A DNA stretch of 36,304 nucleotides from positions 9,654 to 45,957 of the forward strand of contig JAUNFS010000005.1 in the NCBI GenBank assembly GCA_030524925.1, written 5' to 3'. Numbering within the stretch: the first letter of the stretch is position 1; every line of letters begins with the position of its first letter. Positions 24,545 through 32,340 of this stretch are shown here, in pieces. This DNA is from a bacterium (lineage in GTDB: Bacteria; Bacillota_I; Bacilli_A; RF39; UBA660). The notes beneath the pieces were generated by a model that made no database searches, was not told the DNA's origin, and saw nothing but the letters and a program-made list of their open reading frames with translations. The position numbers were made by a program, and so were the translations under genes.

Positions 24545-25009
24545 ATGAATAATAAAGAATTTAATTTAATAATTAGCAATATTCTTATTAATCCTGAGAT
24601 ATTAAGAATGAAAGGTTTTAGGCAGCATTATAATGTAAGCACTTTTGAGCATGCTTATATGGTTTCTTACTATATGTATAAGATATGTAAGAAGTTAAGG
24701 CTTGATTATGTTGCAGGAGCAAGGGCAGGATTACTTCATGATTTTTATCTTTATGATTGGCGGGAGAAGAGTAACTGGCATAGGTATCACGCTTTTAAGC
24801 ATGGAAATTTTGCTTTTAAAAATGCGATTAAGCACTTTAATTTGTCTTTAAAAGAGAGAGATATGATAAGAAAACATATGTGGCCAGTGACTTTTTCTTT
24901 ACCAAGATATAAGGAAACTTATCTTTTAACGTTTGTAGATAAATATTGTGCTTTGTTAGAAGCATTTAATTATTATAAAGGTATTTGGAAAAATAAAAAG
25001 AGGGGTTAG
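24545..25009 (+). CDS. HD-domain phosphohydrolase-like protein
   Basis: 154 residues with HD-superfamily metal ligands: His36 in TFEHAYMV, His65-Asp66 in AGLLHDFYLYDW, a later HGNFAFKNA, and an Asp in VDKYCALLEA. Families of this size in Firmicutes are uncharacterised, and the substrate is unknown (nucleotides are common). GAGGGTG precedes the ATG. Its stop overlaps the stop of the convergent Nudix gene by 4 bases. Confidence 0.8.
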   Translation: MNNKEFNLIISNILINPEILRMKGFRQHYNVSTFEHAYMVSYYMYKICKKLRLDYVAGARAGLLHDFYLYDWREKSNWHRYHAFKHGNFAFKNAIKHFNLSLKERDMIRKHMWPVTFSLPRYKETYLLTFVDKYCALLEAFNYYKGIWKNKKRG

Positions 25010-25014
25010 CCTCT
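24999..25014 (-). terminator. Terminator of the Nudix gene
   Basis: AGAGG (24999-25003) pairs with CCTCT (25010-25014). On the minus strand a T-rich tract follows, so it ends Nudix transcription; it also includes both convergent stop codons. Confidence 0.6.
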
Positions 25015-25434
25015 ATATAATGTGTTATTTAAATAATTTTCTAGGACAATTTTGCTTGGTTTGTAAAGATTTTCAGGCACATTGTTTATATCAAACCATT
25101 CCCATTTTAAAATAGTTTCTGGTTCCATTGCTTGGATGGTTCCAGAGTATTCGGTTACTAAAAAGCCAGCTGTAACATAGTGAGCCGTATCTGTCATATC
25201 ATCAGATATACTAATTAATTTTAAATTAGCGTTTTCTAGGCTAGTTTCTTCTTTTAATTCTCTTTTGGCAGCATCAATAAGTTTTTCCATGAATTCAACT
25301 TTTCCACCTGGCATTGTCCATGTGCCAGCACCATTAAGCTCGCTTGAGGCTTTTTCTTTATCGGGATTTCTTAAACCTAATAATACTTTATCGTCCTTTA
25401 TTATCATTATTCCAACACCTAATCCTGGTTTCAT
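25006..25434 (-). CDS. Nudix (MutT-like) hydrolase
   Basis: 142 residues from ATG 25434, which lies about 9 bases after AGGAG; the upstream in-frame ATG (25443) is too close. The Nudix box is at about 44-66: Gly44, Glu50, Arg58-Glu59, Glu62-Glu63, with Ser in place of the usual penultimate Gly. The N-terminus VGIMIIKDDKVLLGLRN and WTMPGGK are typical of MutT/ADP-ribose-pyrophosphatase-like enzymes. Likely hydrolyses nucleoside diphosphate derivatives; exact substrate unknown. Confidence 0.9.
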   Translation of the reverse strand: MKPGLGVGIMIIKDDKVLLGLRNPDKEKASSELNGAGTWTMPGGKVEFMEKLIDAAKRELKEETSLENANLKLISISDDMTDTAHYVTAGFLVTEYSGTIQAMEPETILKWEWFDINNVPENLYKPSKIVLENYLNNTLYRG

Positions 25435-25518
25435 TTTTATCATCTCCTAGATTTATTTTAACGTAATTTTGACGGGATTACAATTATTTAGATAAAAAAT
25501 TATATCAGTTTTCATAAT

Positions 25519-25546
25519 AAAAAAGGCATTTAAAATGCCTTTTTGT
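25519..25546 (-). terminator. Terminator of tRNA-His
   Basis: AAAAGGCAT (25521-25529) pairs with ATGCCTTTT (25535-25543). T-tracts on both strands; it lies 9 bases beyond the tRNA 3' end on the minus strand. Confidence 0.8.
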
Positions 25547-25554
25547 TTTCTAAA

Positions 25555-25631
25555 TGGGGCGAAATGTGGGGATCGAACCCACGCATACCGGAGCCACAAT
25601 CCGGCGTGTTAACCACTTCACCAATTCCGCC
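25555..25631 (-). tRNA. tRNA-His (GTG anticodon)
   Basis: Read on the minus strand it folds as a cloverleaf. The anticodon stem CCGGA/TCCGG encloses TTGTGGC with anticodon GTG. The T-arm contains GTTCGATC. The acceptor GCGGAAT pairs with ATTTCGC, with an extra 5' G (G-1) opposite C73, the identity mark of tRNA-His, and the 3' CCA is encoded. Confidence 0.96.
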
Positions 25632-25642
25632 ATAACAACAAT

Positions 25643-25671
25643 ATTTTAGCAAACTTTTAATAGTTTAGCAA
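25643..25671 (-). promoter_or_regulatory. Promoter of tRNA-His
   Basis: On the minus strand: TTGCTA (25671-25666), 17-nt spacer ending TGC, TAAAAT (25648-25643). Confidence 0.7.
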
Positions 25672-25688
25672 CTATAAATTGTTATTTT

Positions 25689-26360
25689 TTAGATAATATA
25701 TAGTAATATGCATAGAAAGTGTAGTAAGCTACCGATGTCTACGAAAATATGAAATACAAAGTGGTAATAATGTTTTTTGGCTCCAATCATATATAAAATA
25801 GCTCCGACAGTGTAAGAAATACCTCCGGCTATTAGTAAAGCCATCCCTTTTACTGTGATAACTGGAGTAAGTTTGGGAGCGGTAATTACGATGCACCAGC
25901 CCATTAGAAGATAACATATCATGGAAAAAGTTTTATACTTTTTTAAATCTATGGCATTTAAAGTGATTCCTAAAATAGCAAAAGCCCAAATGATTCCAAA
26001 TAGGGTCCATGCTAATACTGAGTTATACGTTCTTACAGCACAAAGTAAAATAGGAGTATAAGAGCCTGCAATTAATACAAATATGGTGCAGTGATCAATT
26101 ACTTGAAAGACTTTTTTGGCTTTAATGTTTCTTAATCCATGATAGATACTGGATATTGTATATAATAAAATCATTGATAAGCTAAAAACAATAGAACTTG
26201 CTAGCGCGTAGCCATCATGATGTTTAACAGCAAATACTAGACATAGAACTAGAGCAGAAATACCAATTGCCCCACCGACGATGTGACTAGTCATATTCAT
26301 TATTTCTTCGCCTTTAGTATAGTTTGGCAGATTACGATCTTTTAGCTTGGTTCTTTTCAT
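25689..26360 (-). CDS. Hemolysin III / TrhA-family membrane protein
   Basis: 223 residues, seven predicted membrane segments, PAQR superfamily. Family motifs: NMTSHIVGGAIG near the N-terminus, SSIYHGL, FQVIDHCTIFVLIAGSYTP and the C-terminal HYYHFVFHIFVDIGSLLHF with the conserved histidines that bind metal. The name hemolysin III is historical; in many bacteria the role is in membrane energetics or lipid homeostasis. AAAGGAAA precedes the ATG inside the upstream gene, which it overlaps by 29 bases. Confidence 0.9.
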   Translation of the reverse strand: MKRTKLKDRNLPNYTKGEEIMNMTSHIVGGAIGISALVLCLVFAVKHHDGYALASSIVFSLSMILLYTISSIYHGLRNIKAKKVFQVIDHCTIFVLIAGSYTPILLCAVRTYNSVLAWTLFGIIWAFAILGITLNAIDLKKYKTFSMICYLLMGWCIVITAPKLTPVITVKGMALLIAGGISYTVGAILYMIGAKKHYYHFVFHIFVDIGSLLHFLCILLYII

Positions 26361-26922
26361 AAACTTTTCCTTTCTGTTTTGATAAACCTTCTATATAATT
26401 ATAGATTTCTTCCCAAGAGAATAGTCTTGTTATTTGTGGGTGTTCTACATTGGTATTATATGGTGTATGAAAAATTATTACTCTCGCAGATTCAGCAATG
26501 CTTTTGCTATTTTTAGGACTATCTTCAATCATAATGTCTATATTTTTTTCTTTGATTGTAGGAAGTTTATCGCCATTACAAAAAATAATTTCGTCATAAG
26601 GAATGTCACGATCAAGTAAAAATAGTTTTACTAAAGTTCTAATTTTCTCACCTTCGGTGCTATTTTCGTCAGTGAATCTTCTTTTAGTTATTATAAAAAT
26701 TTTGTGACCATTATTTTTTAATGCGTTGATATATTTTGAAGCGTTTGTTCTGATAATGCCATGCTTTGAATATAGTTTGATACAATGAAATAAAATTTTT
26801 CTAGCTACTGGTGTGTTAACTGTAACTTTCTTTTCTCTGTCTAAAATAGGTTCTTTTGTGCCTAAGACACTAAGAAAGTCTAGGTTTGTAATTACGCCAT
26901 CTATGTCTATACCTATATTCAT
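26332..26922 (-). CDS. HAD-family 5'-nucleotidase-like (NT5C-type) phosphatase
   Basis: 196 residues. The HAD motifs are IGIDIDGVITN (Asp6 nucleophile, Asp8), IFIITKRR (motif II) and IMIEDSPKN (motif IV). This spacing resembles deoxyribonucleotide 5'-nucleotidase (NT5C/YorS-like) proteins. AGGTGA lies before the ATG. The 3' end overlaps the hemolysin III gene. A predicted promoter with a palindrome in its spacer is just upstream, so regulated expression is likely. Confidence 0.8.
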   Translation of the reverse strand: MNIGIDIDGVITNLDFLSVLGTKEPILDREKKVTVNTPVARKILFHCIKLYSKHGIIRTNASKYINALKNNGHKIFIITKRRFTDENSTEGEKIRTLVKLFLLDRDIPYDEIIFCNGDKLPTIKEKNIDIMIEDSPKNSKSIAESARVIIFHTPYNTNVEHPQITRLFSWEEIYNYIEGLSKQKGKVYEKNQAKRS

Positions 26923-26941
26923 GATAAGTCACCTAGTTGTA

Positions 26942-26970
26942 AGTTTACACTAAAATTAGTGTGTAGTCAA
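26942..26970 (-). promoter_or_regulatory. Promoter of the NT5C-like gene with palindrome in the spacer
   Basis: On the minus strand: TTGACT (26970-26965), 17-nt spacer, TAAACT (26947-26942). The palindromic arms ACACTAA (26947-26953) and TTAGTGT (26956-26962) fill the spacer, a classic repressor-operator position. Confidence 0.6.
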
Positions 26971-27019
26971 ATAACAGAGATGCATGAATTGTTTATTATA
27001 TGATGAAATAAACTATATT

Positions 27020-27045
27020 AAAGACTAATTTAATTAGTCTTTTTT
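27020..27045 (+). terminator. Terminator-like hairpin in the GATase leader
   Basis: AAAGACTAA (27020-27028) pairs with TTAGTCTTT (27034-27042), followed by T3 more. It ends 10 bases before the GATase start codon, so transcription from upstream would be attenuated unless the promoter lies inside; it could be a leader attenuator. Confidence 0.6.
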
Positions 27046-27055
27046 GAGGGGGTTT

Positions 27056-27646
27056 ATGAAAGTATTACTTTTAATTAGAAAAGAAAATAGTGATTACAAT
27101 ATTGCTAATTATAAAAGAGTAATAAAGATGTTTGGTGGTAAGGTTGTAACTTTTAAAGATGGGGCTTTTGGGGAGTTGCTGATGAGAAGGCTTAAAAAGA
27201 TAGATGCAATTTTACTTCCTGGCGGAGAATGTGCTACAAAATGGGATAAATTTTTAATTTCTTTTGCAATTAAAAATAATAAAAGATTACTTGGAATATG
27301 TCAGGGAATGCAGGAGATGGGTAAATATGGTAGTGATGACAAGTTATTGGAGTGCAAGAGGCACGCTTTACTTGATGGTAGTAAACATTTAGTTTATTTA
27401 AATGATGGTATTTTAAAAAGACTTGGGGGAGCAGTTTTACTAGTTAATTCGTATCATAGAGAAAAAATAGAAAAGAGCTCTTATTTTAGAGTTACGGGAA
27501 TAAGTGAGGATGGAGTAATTGAAGCAATAGAGGGCGATAATTTTATGATAGGTGTGCAGTGGCATCCAGAAAAAGATATAGATGATAATATTTTTAGTCA
27601 AAAGCTATTTAAGTTGTTTGTTACTGGCAATGATAGTATGCTATAA
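27056..27646 (+). CDS. Class I glutamine amidotransferase-like (peptidase C26) protein
   Basis: 196 residues from ATG 27056 (GAGGGGG just before). The triad is intact: Cys82 in LLGICQGMQEM, and His170/Glu172 in VQWHPEKD; ILLPGGECATKWD precedes. The order and wording resemble gamma-glutamyl-gamma-aminobutyrate hydrolase (PuuD) but the protein is about 55 residues shorter. Likely hydrolyses a gamma-glutamyl or amide bond; substrate unknown. The downstream gene has a promoter inside the last codons. Confidence 0.75.
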   Translation: MKVLLLIRKENSDYNIANYKRVIKMFGGKVVTFKDGAFGELLMRRLKKIDAILLPGGECATKWDKFLISFAIKNNKRLLGICQGMQEMGKYGSDDKLLECKRHALLDGSKHLVYLNDGILKRLGGAVLLVNSYHREKIEKSSYFRVTGISEDGVIEAIEGDNFMIGVQWHPEKDIDDNIFSQKLFKLFVTGNDSML

Positions 27647-27647
27647 T
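27618..27647 (+). promoter_or_regulatory. Internal promoter for the UDG-like gene
   Basis: TTGTTA (27618-27623), 18-nt spacer ending TGC, TATAAT (27642-27647). It overlaps the GATase stop codon. Confidence 0.6.
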
Positions 27648-27681
27648 TTTGTGTAGAAAGAGTGGCAGTAGGGTTTAGTTT

Positions 27682-28332
27682 ATGAAGATTGATGATTTAA
27701 AAGTAAAGTATGATTTATTACAAAATAAGTATGGGGATAAGAGTTTGGATTCTATATATAATGGTGGGTGTGAGGATAATCCTGATATTTGTTTTGTATT
27801 TATGAATCCAACTGGTAGAAATATAGCAAGTAAAAAAGAATGGTTAGGAAGAAAAGCCCCTTGGATTGGAACTAAGAATATTTGGAAGCTTTTTTATGAT
27901 GTAGGGTTAGTTGATGATGGTATTTATGAAGAGATACGCAGTAAAAAACCGAAAGATTGGGATTATGAATTTGCGGATAAAGTTTATGAAATTGTTACAA
28001 ATAAGAAAGTGTTTATAACTAATTTAGGTAAATGCACGCAGATTGATGCAAGACCACTATCTGATGAGGTTTTGAAGAAGTATTTGAAATTGCTTTATAA
28101 AGAATTTGAAATTATTAAACCTAGGGTGATTATTACTTTTGGCAATCAAGTAAGTTCTATAGTTTTAAATAAGAAAATATCAGTTTCAGAGAATAGAAAA
28201 GTTTGTCATGAGTTAGTTATTAATAAGGAAAAATATAAGGTTTATGCTGTTTATTATCCGGTTGGGAATGGAATATTTAATATAGATAAGTCAATAGAAG
28301 ATATAAAATGGATTATAGATAATGAGTTATAG
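27682..28332 (+). CDS. Uracil-DNA-glycosylase-like protein
   Basis: 216 residues. The pattern ICFVFMNPTGRN, PWIGTKNIWKLF, VFITNLGKCTQIDARPL and IIKPRVIITFGNQVSSIV matches the uracil-DNA glycosylase superfamily fold, where the first motif forms the uracil pocket. It is not UDG family 1 (no GQDPYH). Whether it is an active glycosylase cannot be told here. Followed 14 bases later by the MazG-like gene. Confidence 0.72.
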   Translation: MKIDDLKVKYDLLQNKYGDKSLDSIYNGGCEDNPDICFVFMNPTGRNIASKKEWLGRKAPWIGTKNIWKLFYDVGLVDDGIYEEIRSKKPKDWDYEFADKVYEIVTNKKVFITNLGKCTQIDARPLSDEVLKKYLKLLYKEFEIIKPRVIITFGNQVSSIVLNKKISVSENRKVCHELVINKEKYKVYAVYYPVGNGIFNIDKSIEDIKWIIDNEL

Positions 28333-28346
28333 AGGATGGTAGTGTG

Positions 28347-28703
28347 ATGATATTTAATAAATTAGTAAGAGACAGGATTCCAGAAAAAATAGAGGGTAAT
28401 GGAGAGAAAGCAGTTGTTAGAACGCTTAATGATGATGAGTATAAGTTAGAACTTAATAAGAAACTTTTAGAAGAATGTAATGAGGTAATTGGTGCTAAAG
28501 ATAGCACGGAAATTAAAGAAGAACTTGGTGATGTTTTAGAGGTTATAATGGCAATAGCTGAGTTAAATAATTTTAATTTAGATGAAATAATCAGAGTTTC
28601 GGATACTAAGAGAGAAAAACGTGGAGGATTTGATAAGAGAATATTTTTAGAAAGGACTTATGAAATAGATGAGTGTGAAGAGCAGGAAACATTGTTAAAT
28701 TAA
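28347..28703 (+). CDS. MazG-like nucleoside-triphosphate pyrophosphohydrolase
   Basis: 118 residues; starts FNKLVRDRIPEKIE, the hallmark of small MazG/phosphoribosyl-ATP-pyrophosphohydrolase-like proteins. Acidic metal ligands are in LLEECNEV and KEELGDVLEVIMAIAE. House-cleaning of non-canonical NTPs is typical of the family. ATG 28347 after GAGGATGG is preferred to the adjacent GTG. Co-transcribed with the UDG-like gene, which fits a shared DNA/nucleotide quality-control theme. Confidence 0.85.
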   Translation: MIFNKLVRDRIPEKIEGNGEKAVVRTLNDDEYKLELNKKLLEECNEVIGAKDSTEIKEELGDVLEVIMAIAELNNFNLDEIIRVSDTKREKRGGFDKRIFLERTYEIDECEEQETLLN

Positions 28704-28734
28704 TTTGCGAAGTTTCTAAATAATTTTGATAGAC

Positions 28735-28757
28735 TATAATTTTGACTGGTTTATAAT
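28735..28757 (+). promoter_or_regulatory. Promoter region of the XRE regulator
   Basis: Two perfect TATAAT boxes, 28735-28740 and 28752-28757, 17 bases apart, with TTGATA (28726-28731) and TTGACT (28742-28747) nearby. None of the -35 boxes has ideal spacing, so the active pair is uncertain. The tandem -10 boxes could allow autoregulation. Confidence 0.45.
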
Positions 28758-28781
28758 GTTTTTAGAAATGGAGAGAGATTT

Positions 28782-29357
28782 ATGATTGGGAAAAAATTAA
28801 TTCAATTTAGAAAGAATAAAGGACTTAGCCAGGAGGAACTTGCAGAAGATGTTGGTGTGACAAGACAGACAATTTCTAATTGGGAACTTAATGAAACGGC
28901 ACCAGATTTAAAGCAAGCACAAAAGTTAAGCGAGATATTTAATATAAGTTTAGATGAACTTGTTGGTAATGATGACGTGATTTTAAAAAAGTTAAATATT
29001 ACTGAAAATAATTCTAATATTATTATTAAATTAATTAAGGTTTTGGGAGTAACTCTTGGGACTTTAATATTTGTTTTGATGGCAATAGTTTGTATTTATA
29101 TTTATACAACTAATTATTATGAAACTGAGGCGGTATCTGCTGGTGAAGGAAAAGTGTGCTATTTTAATGGGGTTATAGGTGATTATATTGTTATGAAGAA
29201 TAATAGTGATGGGACAATATCTTTTGATTTAAAAGATAAAAGTATTATTGATAAATTAGAACTTAATGAAATAAAAAGTGGGGAACCAAAAGAGATACTT
29301 GAAAAAATAGTTACTTACATTAAAGATAATGGTGGAACTTGTTTGGAAGATAGATAA
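28782..29357 (+). CDS. Membrane-tethered XRE-family regulator
   Basis: 191 residues. An N-terminal helix-turn-helix (residues 3-62; GLSQEELAEDVGVTRQTISNWE, FNISLDELVG) is followed by one membrane segment (about 83-109) and an outside C-terminal domain of about 80 residues. That domain begins ...GKVCYF and ends GGTCLEDR, so two cysteines could form a disulfide. This layout suggests a one-component sensor that binds DNA from the membrane. GGAGAG precedes the ATG, and a hairpin terminator follows. Targets are unknown; the next gene is a candidate. Confidence 0.85.
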   Translation: MIGKKLIQFRKNKGLSQEELAEDVGVTRQTISNWELNETAPDLKQAQKLSEIFNISLDELVGNDDVILKKLNITENNSNIIIKLIKVLGVTLGTLIFVLMAIVCIYIYTTNYYETEAVSAGEGKVCYFNGVIGDYIVMKNNSDGTISFDLKDKSIIDKLELNEIKSGEPKEILEKIVTYIKDNGGTCLEDR

Positions 29358-29366
29358 CATACTTTA

Positions 29367-29395
29367 GATGAAGCATTTGTTTGCTTTATCTTTTT
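29367..29395 (+). terminator. Terminator after the XRE regulator
   Basis: GATGAAGCA (29367-29375) pairs with TGCTTTATC (29382-29390), then T5. Confidence 0.75.
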
Positions 29396-29444
29396 ATTTG
29401 TGCTATGATAGTTCCCGATTTATTTTTTTAGGGGGAAAATGATT

Positions 29445-30389
29445 ATGACGAACGTTGTAAGTGAGTTAAAGGGTGATACTATTTATTATAAACTAATTAA
29501 TGGTAATAATGAGATATATGTGGCAGTAGCGCAGAAGGAGAATAACTGTTTAGTAGTAACGTTTGATGATGAGACTTTAGATAAGGTAACTAGTGAGATT
29601 TTTACTAACATTATGAATAAGGTTTATAGAGAAGCATCTACTAATGGTTTGGAAGTTAAGTGCGATAAGGAACTTTTTTTTAAAAAGGTGATTGATGAGA
29701 CAGAAGATGCGCTAATTTTAGATGTTGAGCCGATAGGTTTTGATGGACAAATTAAATTAGATGATATGTCACTTTATATGTGTATTGAAAGGCCAGTTAG
29801 AGAAACCTGTAAGGCATTAAGTGATAAGGGGATTATGACACTTATGTCTAGTGCAAATGCTAATGATGTTAAAACAAGATATACTAAGATAGATATGTAT
29901 AAACATTTACGTGGTGATGGACACTTTAATATTGGGAATGGCTATGCTTGGGTGATGATTGATTGGGCTAGTCTTAGTCAAGAAAATAAGCGATTGTTTA
30001 CGCAGCTTAATTCGGGTGAAATACAAATACCTTTAACTGAAACAGAGGAAGCAAGCTTTGAACATAACTGCAAACTTAATCGGGTTCCGTTTAAGCAAAG
30101 TGAACTGGTTAAATTTTTTGAAGTTGTAGATTATTATAAACTAGTGATTGGGTTGGTTACTCCTAATCAATTACCACAAAGTTCTTCAGAAGATACTTAT
30201 TTTGATAGTGTAAAAAGTGGCTATGTTGTTGATAATTCTTTGCTAAATCATGGCTTAGATTTTCGTGCTGTAGTAATAAAGTGTCCAATTGATGAGAATA
30301 CTAAAGTAAGCGATGTAAATAAATATTTTAATTTTATTGTTCAGAAACTTACTATGCAAGCAAGTAAAAAATATCCTATTTTAAATTAA
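29445..30389 (+). CDS. Unrecognised 314-residue protein
   Basis: No family recognised. ATG 29445 is chosen because AGGGGGA (29430-29436) is 8 bases upstream, while the ATG at 29439 is too close. The protein is soluble with no signal peptide. The N-terminus (DTIYYKLINGNNEIYVAVAQKENNCLVVTFDDETLDKV) looks like a small beta domain. A central block has VRETCKALSDKGIMTLMSSANAND and GYAWVMIDWASLSQENKRLFTQL. Several motifs repeat the word ERPVRETCKAL, which resembles helical ligand-binding proteins, but I cannot assign it. Codon use matches the neighbours. It has its own terminator. Confidence 0.65.
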   Translation: MTNVVSELKGDTIYYKLINGNNEIYVAVAQKENNCLVVTFDDETLDKVTSEIFTNIMNKVYREASTNGLEVKCDKELFFKKVIDETEDALILDVEPIGFDGQIKLDDMSLYMCIERPVRETCKALSDKGIMTLMSSANANDVKTRYTKIDMYKHLRGDGHFNIGNGYAWVMIDWASLSQENKRLFTQLNSGEIQIPLTETEEASFEHNCKLNRVPFKQSELVKFFEVVDYYKLVIGLVTPNQLPQSSSEDTYFDSVKSGYVVDNSLLNHGLDFRAVVIKCPIDENTKVSDVNKYFNFIVQKLTMQASKKYPILN

Positions 30390-30394
30390 CATGT

Positions 30395-30420
30395 AAAATC
30401 AGATTTAACGTCTGATTTTT
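30395..30420 (+). terminator. Terminator after the unrecognised gene
   Basis: AAAATCAGA (30395-30403) pairs perfectly with TCTGATTTT (30411-30419). Confidence 0.8.
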
Positions 30421-30430
30421 AATTTGGTAA

Positions 30431-30476
30431 TGGACTAAACTAATAATATGTGGTATCCTATTATTATAGGAGGATA
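30431..30476 (+). promoter_or_regulatory. Promoter and RBS hairpin of the sortase-type surface protein
   Basis: Possible TGGACT (30431-30436), 17-nt spacer, TATCCT (30454-30459). CCTAT (30458-30462) can pair with ATAGG (30466-30470), and TATCCT with AGGATA (30471-30476), enclosing the AGGAGG ribosome-binding site; the site may be partly masked. Confidence 0.35.
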
Positions 30477-30478
30477 GA

Positions 30479-32305
30479 ATGGAAAGAGTAAAACATTTTT
30501 TAGGGATTTTGGTTGCTATTTTATTTTTGCCGACAATAGTATTTGCTGATGAATCTTATATAACTTACAGCGATATTAAGTGTAATGGGCAAAATGTTAT
30601 GGGAGGTAGCAGTTCATACAGTGCTGTTACTAATATTGGTGACCATATTGAATACACAATGAATGGTCAAAAGGACAGCAAGTATTCATTTGTTATTACT
30701 GGTTTTAATCTTAATGCTGATGAAGAGTATACTTACACATTAACATCAGACTTTAAGAATTTTAAGAAGACTTATACTGGTGCGGAGCTTATGGCTGGTG
30801 TAACAATTAGTGGTGAAGATGGCAACAGTATGATGGAAAGCAAGTTAGTAGATGCTTATAATAAGTCATTAAGAAATATGTATAGTAAATATACAACAGA
30901 TGATAAGGATATTTATTTTGATATTACAAGATTTAACTTTAACAAAAATTTTGATTTTACCGAAATGGATGCAATATATAGTTCTATGCTTAATAATGGT
31001 AAAGTAAAAGTTGCTAGTGTTGATCCACTAGATGATACTATGTTTGCTGAAACTGCTATTACTGCAGCTTTAAGTAAATATGAAACGGATAGATATCGTA
31101 TTGTTGGTGGATGCTATAAGAAAAATAAATGCATGGTTAATATCTCTGATAAAGTAAAAACTTATAGAGGAAGAGAATATGAAACTACTTTTGAATTTGC
31201 AACACCTAATTCAAAAATAAAAAATAGATTAGATGGTTATGCTAAGACTTTTGTGGTTGATAATCAAAATATTGAAGAACATTTATTTTTAATGGAAGAT
31301 TTAGAAACAATTAATTATAAATATGCTTTTCCTAGTTTTGGAGAGTGGATTGATTCAATTAATGCAATAATTAATTATTCTTCTGAATTTCAAAATAAGA
31401 TTGGATACATGAATATTGGAACTAAGTTAGACGTAAGAGCGGGATGGGATGATCAGTTTGCAAGTGGCTGCTTTGGTTTCTTAAATCTATTATTTGATGG
31501 AGTTATATATTCTTATGTTGATACTACTGGTGTAAAACAAAATAATGTTTTATATGTACCAGATGAGACTGAAAATACTAGAGAAGCTTATATTAAAGCG
31601 GCTTTAGATAGAGTTAATAAATATATTCCAAAAGCAAATGTAAAAATAGAGTATGCTGGACAAATTGCTGATATTAATGATTTTGGGGTATTATCTTTAA
31701 AAGATATAGTTGATGTTAATAAAACACTTGGTGAATATTATAAAGTTACTATTGGTGAAGAAGAATATTACTATTTTATTGCTAAGGATTCATCAAAAAT
31801 GAGAACACCTGTAATGAATACAGTAGATGCTTTAACTGATATTTCAATAAAAACTGAGGCTTCAGAAGTGCCACTAGATTCTAAAATTAATACAGTAGTT
31901 ATTGATGCAAAGAGTGATGAATATAAAGAGTTCTTAAAGAAAGTAAATATTAATAATGGATTAGTAGTAGATTTAAAATTATTCTCTGATTCAATAAATA
32001 AAAATATTTCTAAATTAGATGATGGTGTATTTAAAGTTTATGTGCCACTTAATGATGAACTTAGAAAATTAGATTTAACTGCTTATTATGTTAAAGATAA
32101 TGGTGAAATAGAGAAACATGATGTAAAAATAGATGGTGATTATTTAGTATTTGATACTGATCACTTTAGTACTTATGTTATTGGTGGTAATAAGTTAGAA
32201 AATCCAGCTACATTAGATAATGTTAGTACTTGGATTATTACTACTGGTGTATCATTATTAGGACTTGCTAGTGCTGTATTTTACAAAAGAAAATTTAATA
32301 ACTAG
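30479..32305 (+). CDS. Secreted surface protein with sortase-like C-terminal signal
   Basis: 608 residues. Signal peptide about 1-23 (GILVAILFLPTIVFA/DE). A long extracellular part shows beta-rich repeats in the last third (FKVYVPLNDELRKLDLTAYYVKDNGEIEKHDVKIDG and HFSTYVIGG, as in stalk domains of wall proteins). The C-terminus has NPATLD at about 575-580, a hydrophobic stretch to about 602 and the basic tail YKRKFNN: the layout of sortase substrates, but with Leu where the usual NPxTG motif has Gly. No sortase gene is in the window. Role unknown; likely adhesion or wall display. Confidence 0.78.
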   Translation: MERVKHFLGILVAILFLPTIVFADESYITYSDIKCNGQNVMGGSSSYSAVTNIGDHIEYTMNGQKDSKYSFVITGFNLNADEEYTYTLTSDFKNFKKTYTGAELMAGVTISGEDGNSMMESKLVDAYNKSLRNMYSKYTTDDKDIYFDITRFNFNKNFDFTEMDAIYSSMLNNGKVKVASVDPLDDTMFAETAITAALSKYETDRYRIVGGCYKKNKCMVNISDKVKTYRGREYETTFEFATPNSKIKNRLDGYAKTFVVDNQNIEEHLFLMEDLETINYKYAFPSFGEWIDSINAIINYSSEFQNKIGYMNIGTKLDVRAGWDDQFASGCFGFLNLLFDGVIYSYVDTTGVKQNNVLYVPDETENTREAYIKAALDRVNKYIPKANVKIEYAGQIADINDFGVLSLKDIVDVNKTLGEYYKVTIGEEEYYYFIAKDSSKMRTPVMNTVDALTDISIKTEASEVPLDSKINTVVIDAKSDEYKEFLKKVNINNGLVVDLKLFSDSINKNISKLDDGVFKVYVPLNDELRKLDLTAYYVKDNGEIEKHDVKIDGDYLVFDTDHFSTYVIGGNKLENPATLDNVSTWIITTGVSLLGLASAVFYKRKFNN

Positions 32306-32330
32306 ATAGGCGTGAATGTCTATCTTTTTT
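32304..32330 (+). terminator. Terminator of the surface-protein gene
   Basis: AGATAG (32304-32309) pairs with CTATCT (32320-32325), followed by a T-run. The stop codon forms the first bases. Confidence 0.75.
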
Positions 32331-32340
32331 TATTATTTAA

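Noticed and set aside
25729-25917. 62-residue minus-strand ORF in the hemolysin III gene
   Set aside because: A second frame of the same strand under a clearly recognised membrane protein.
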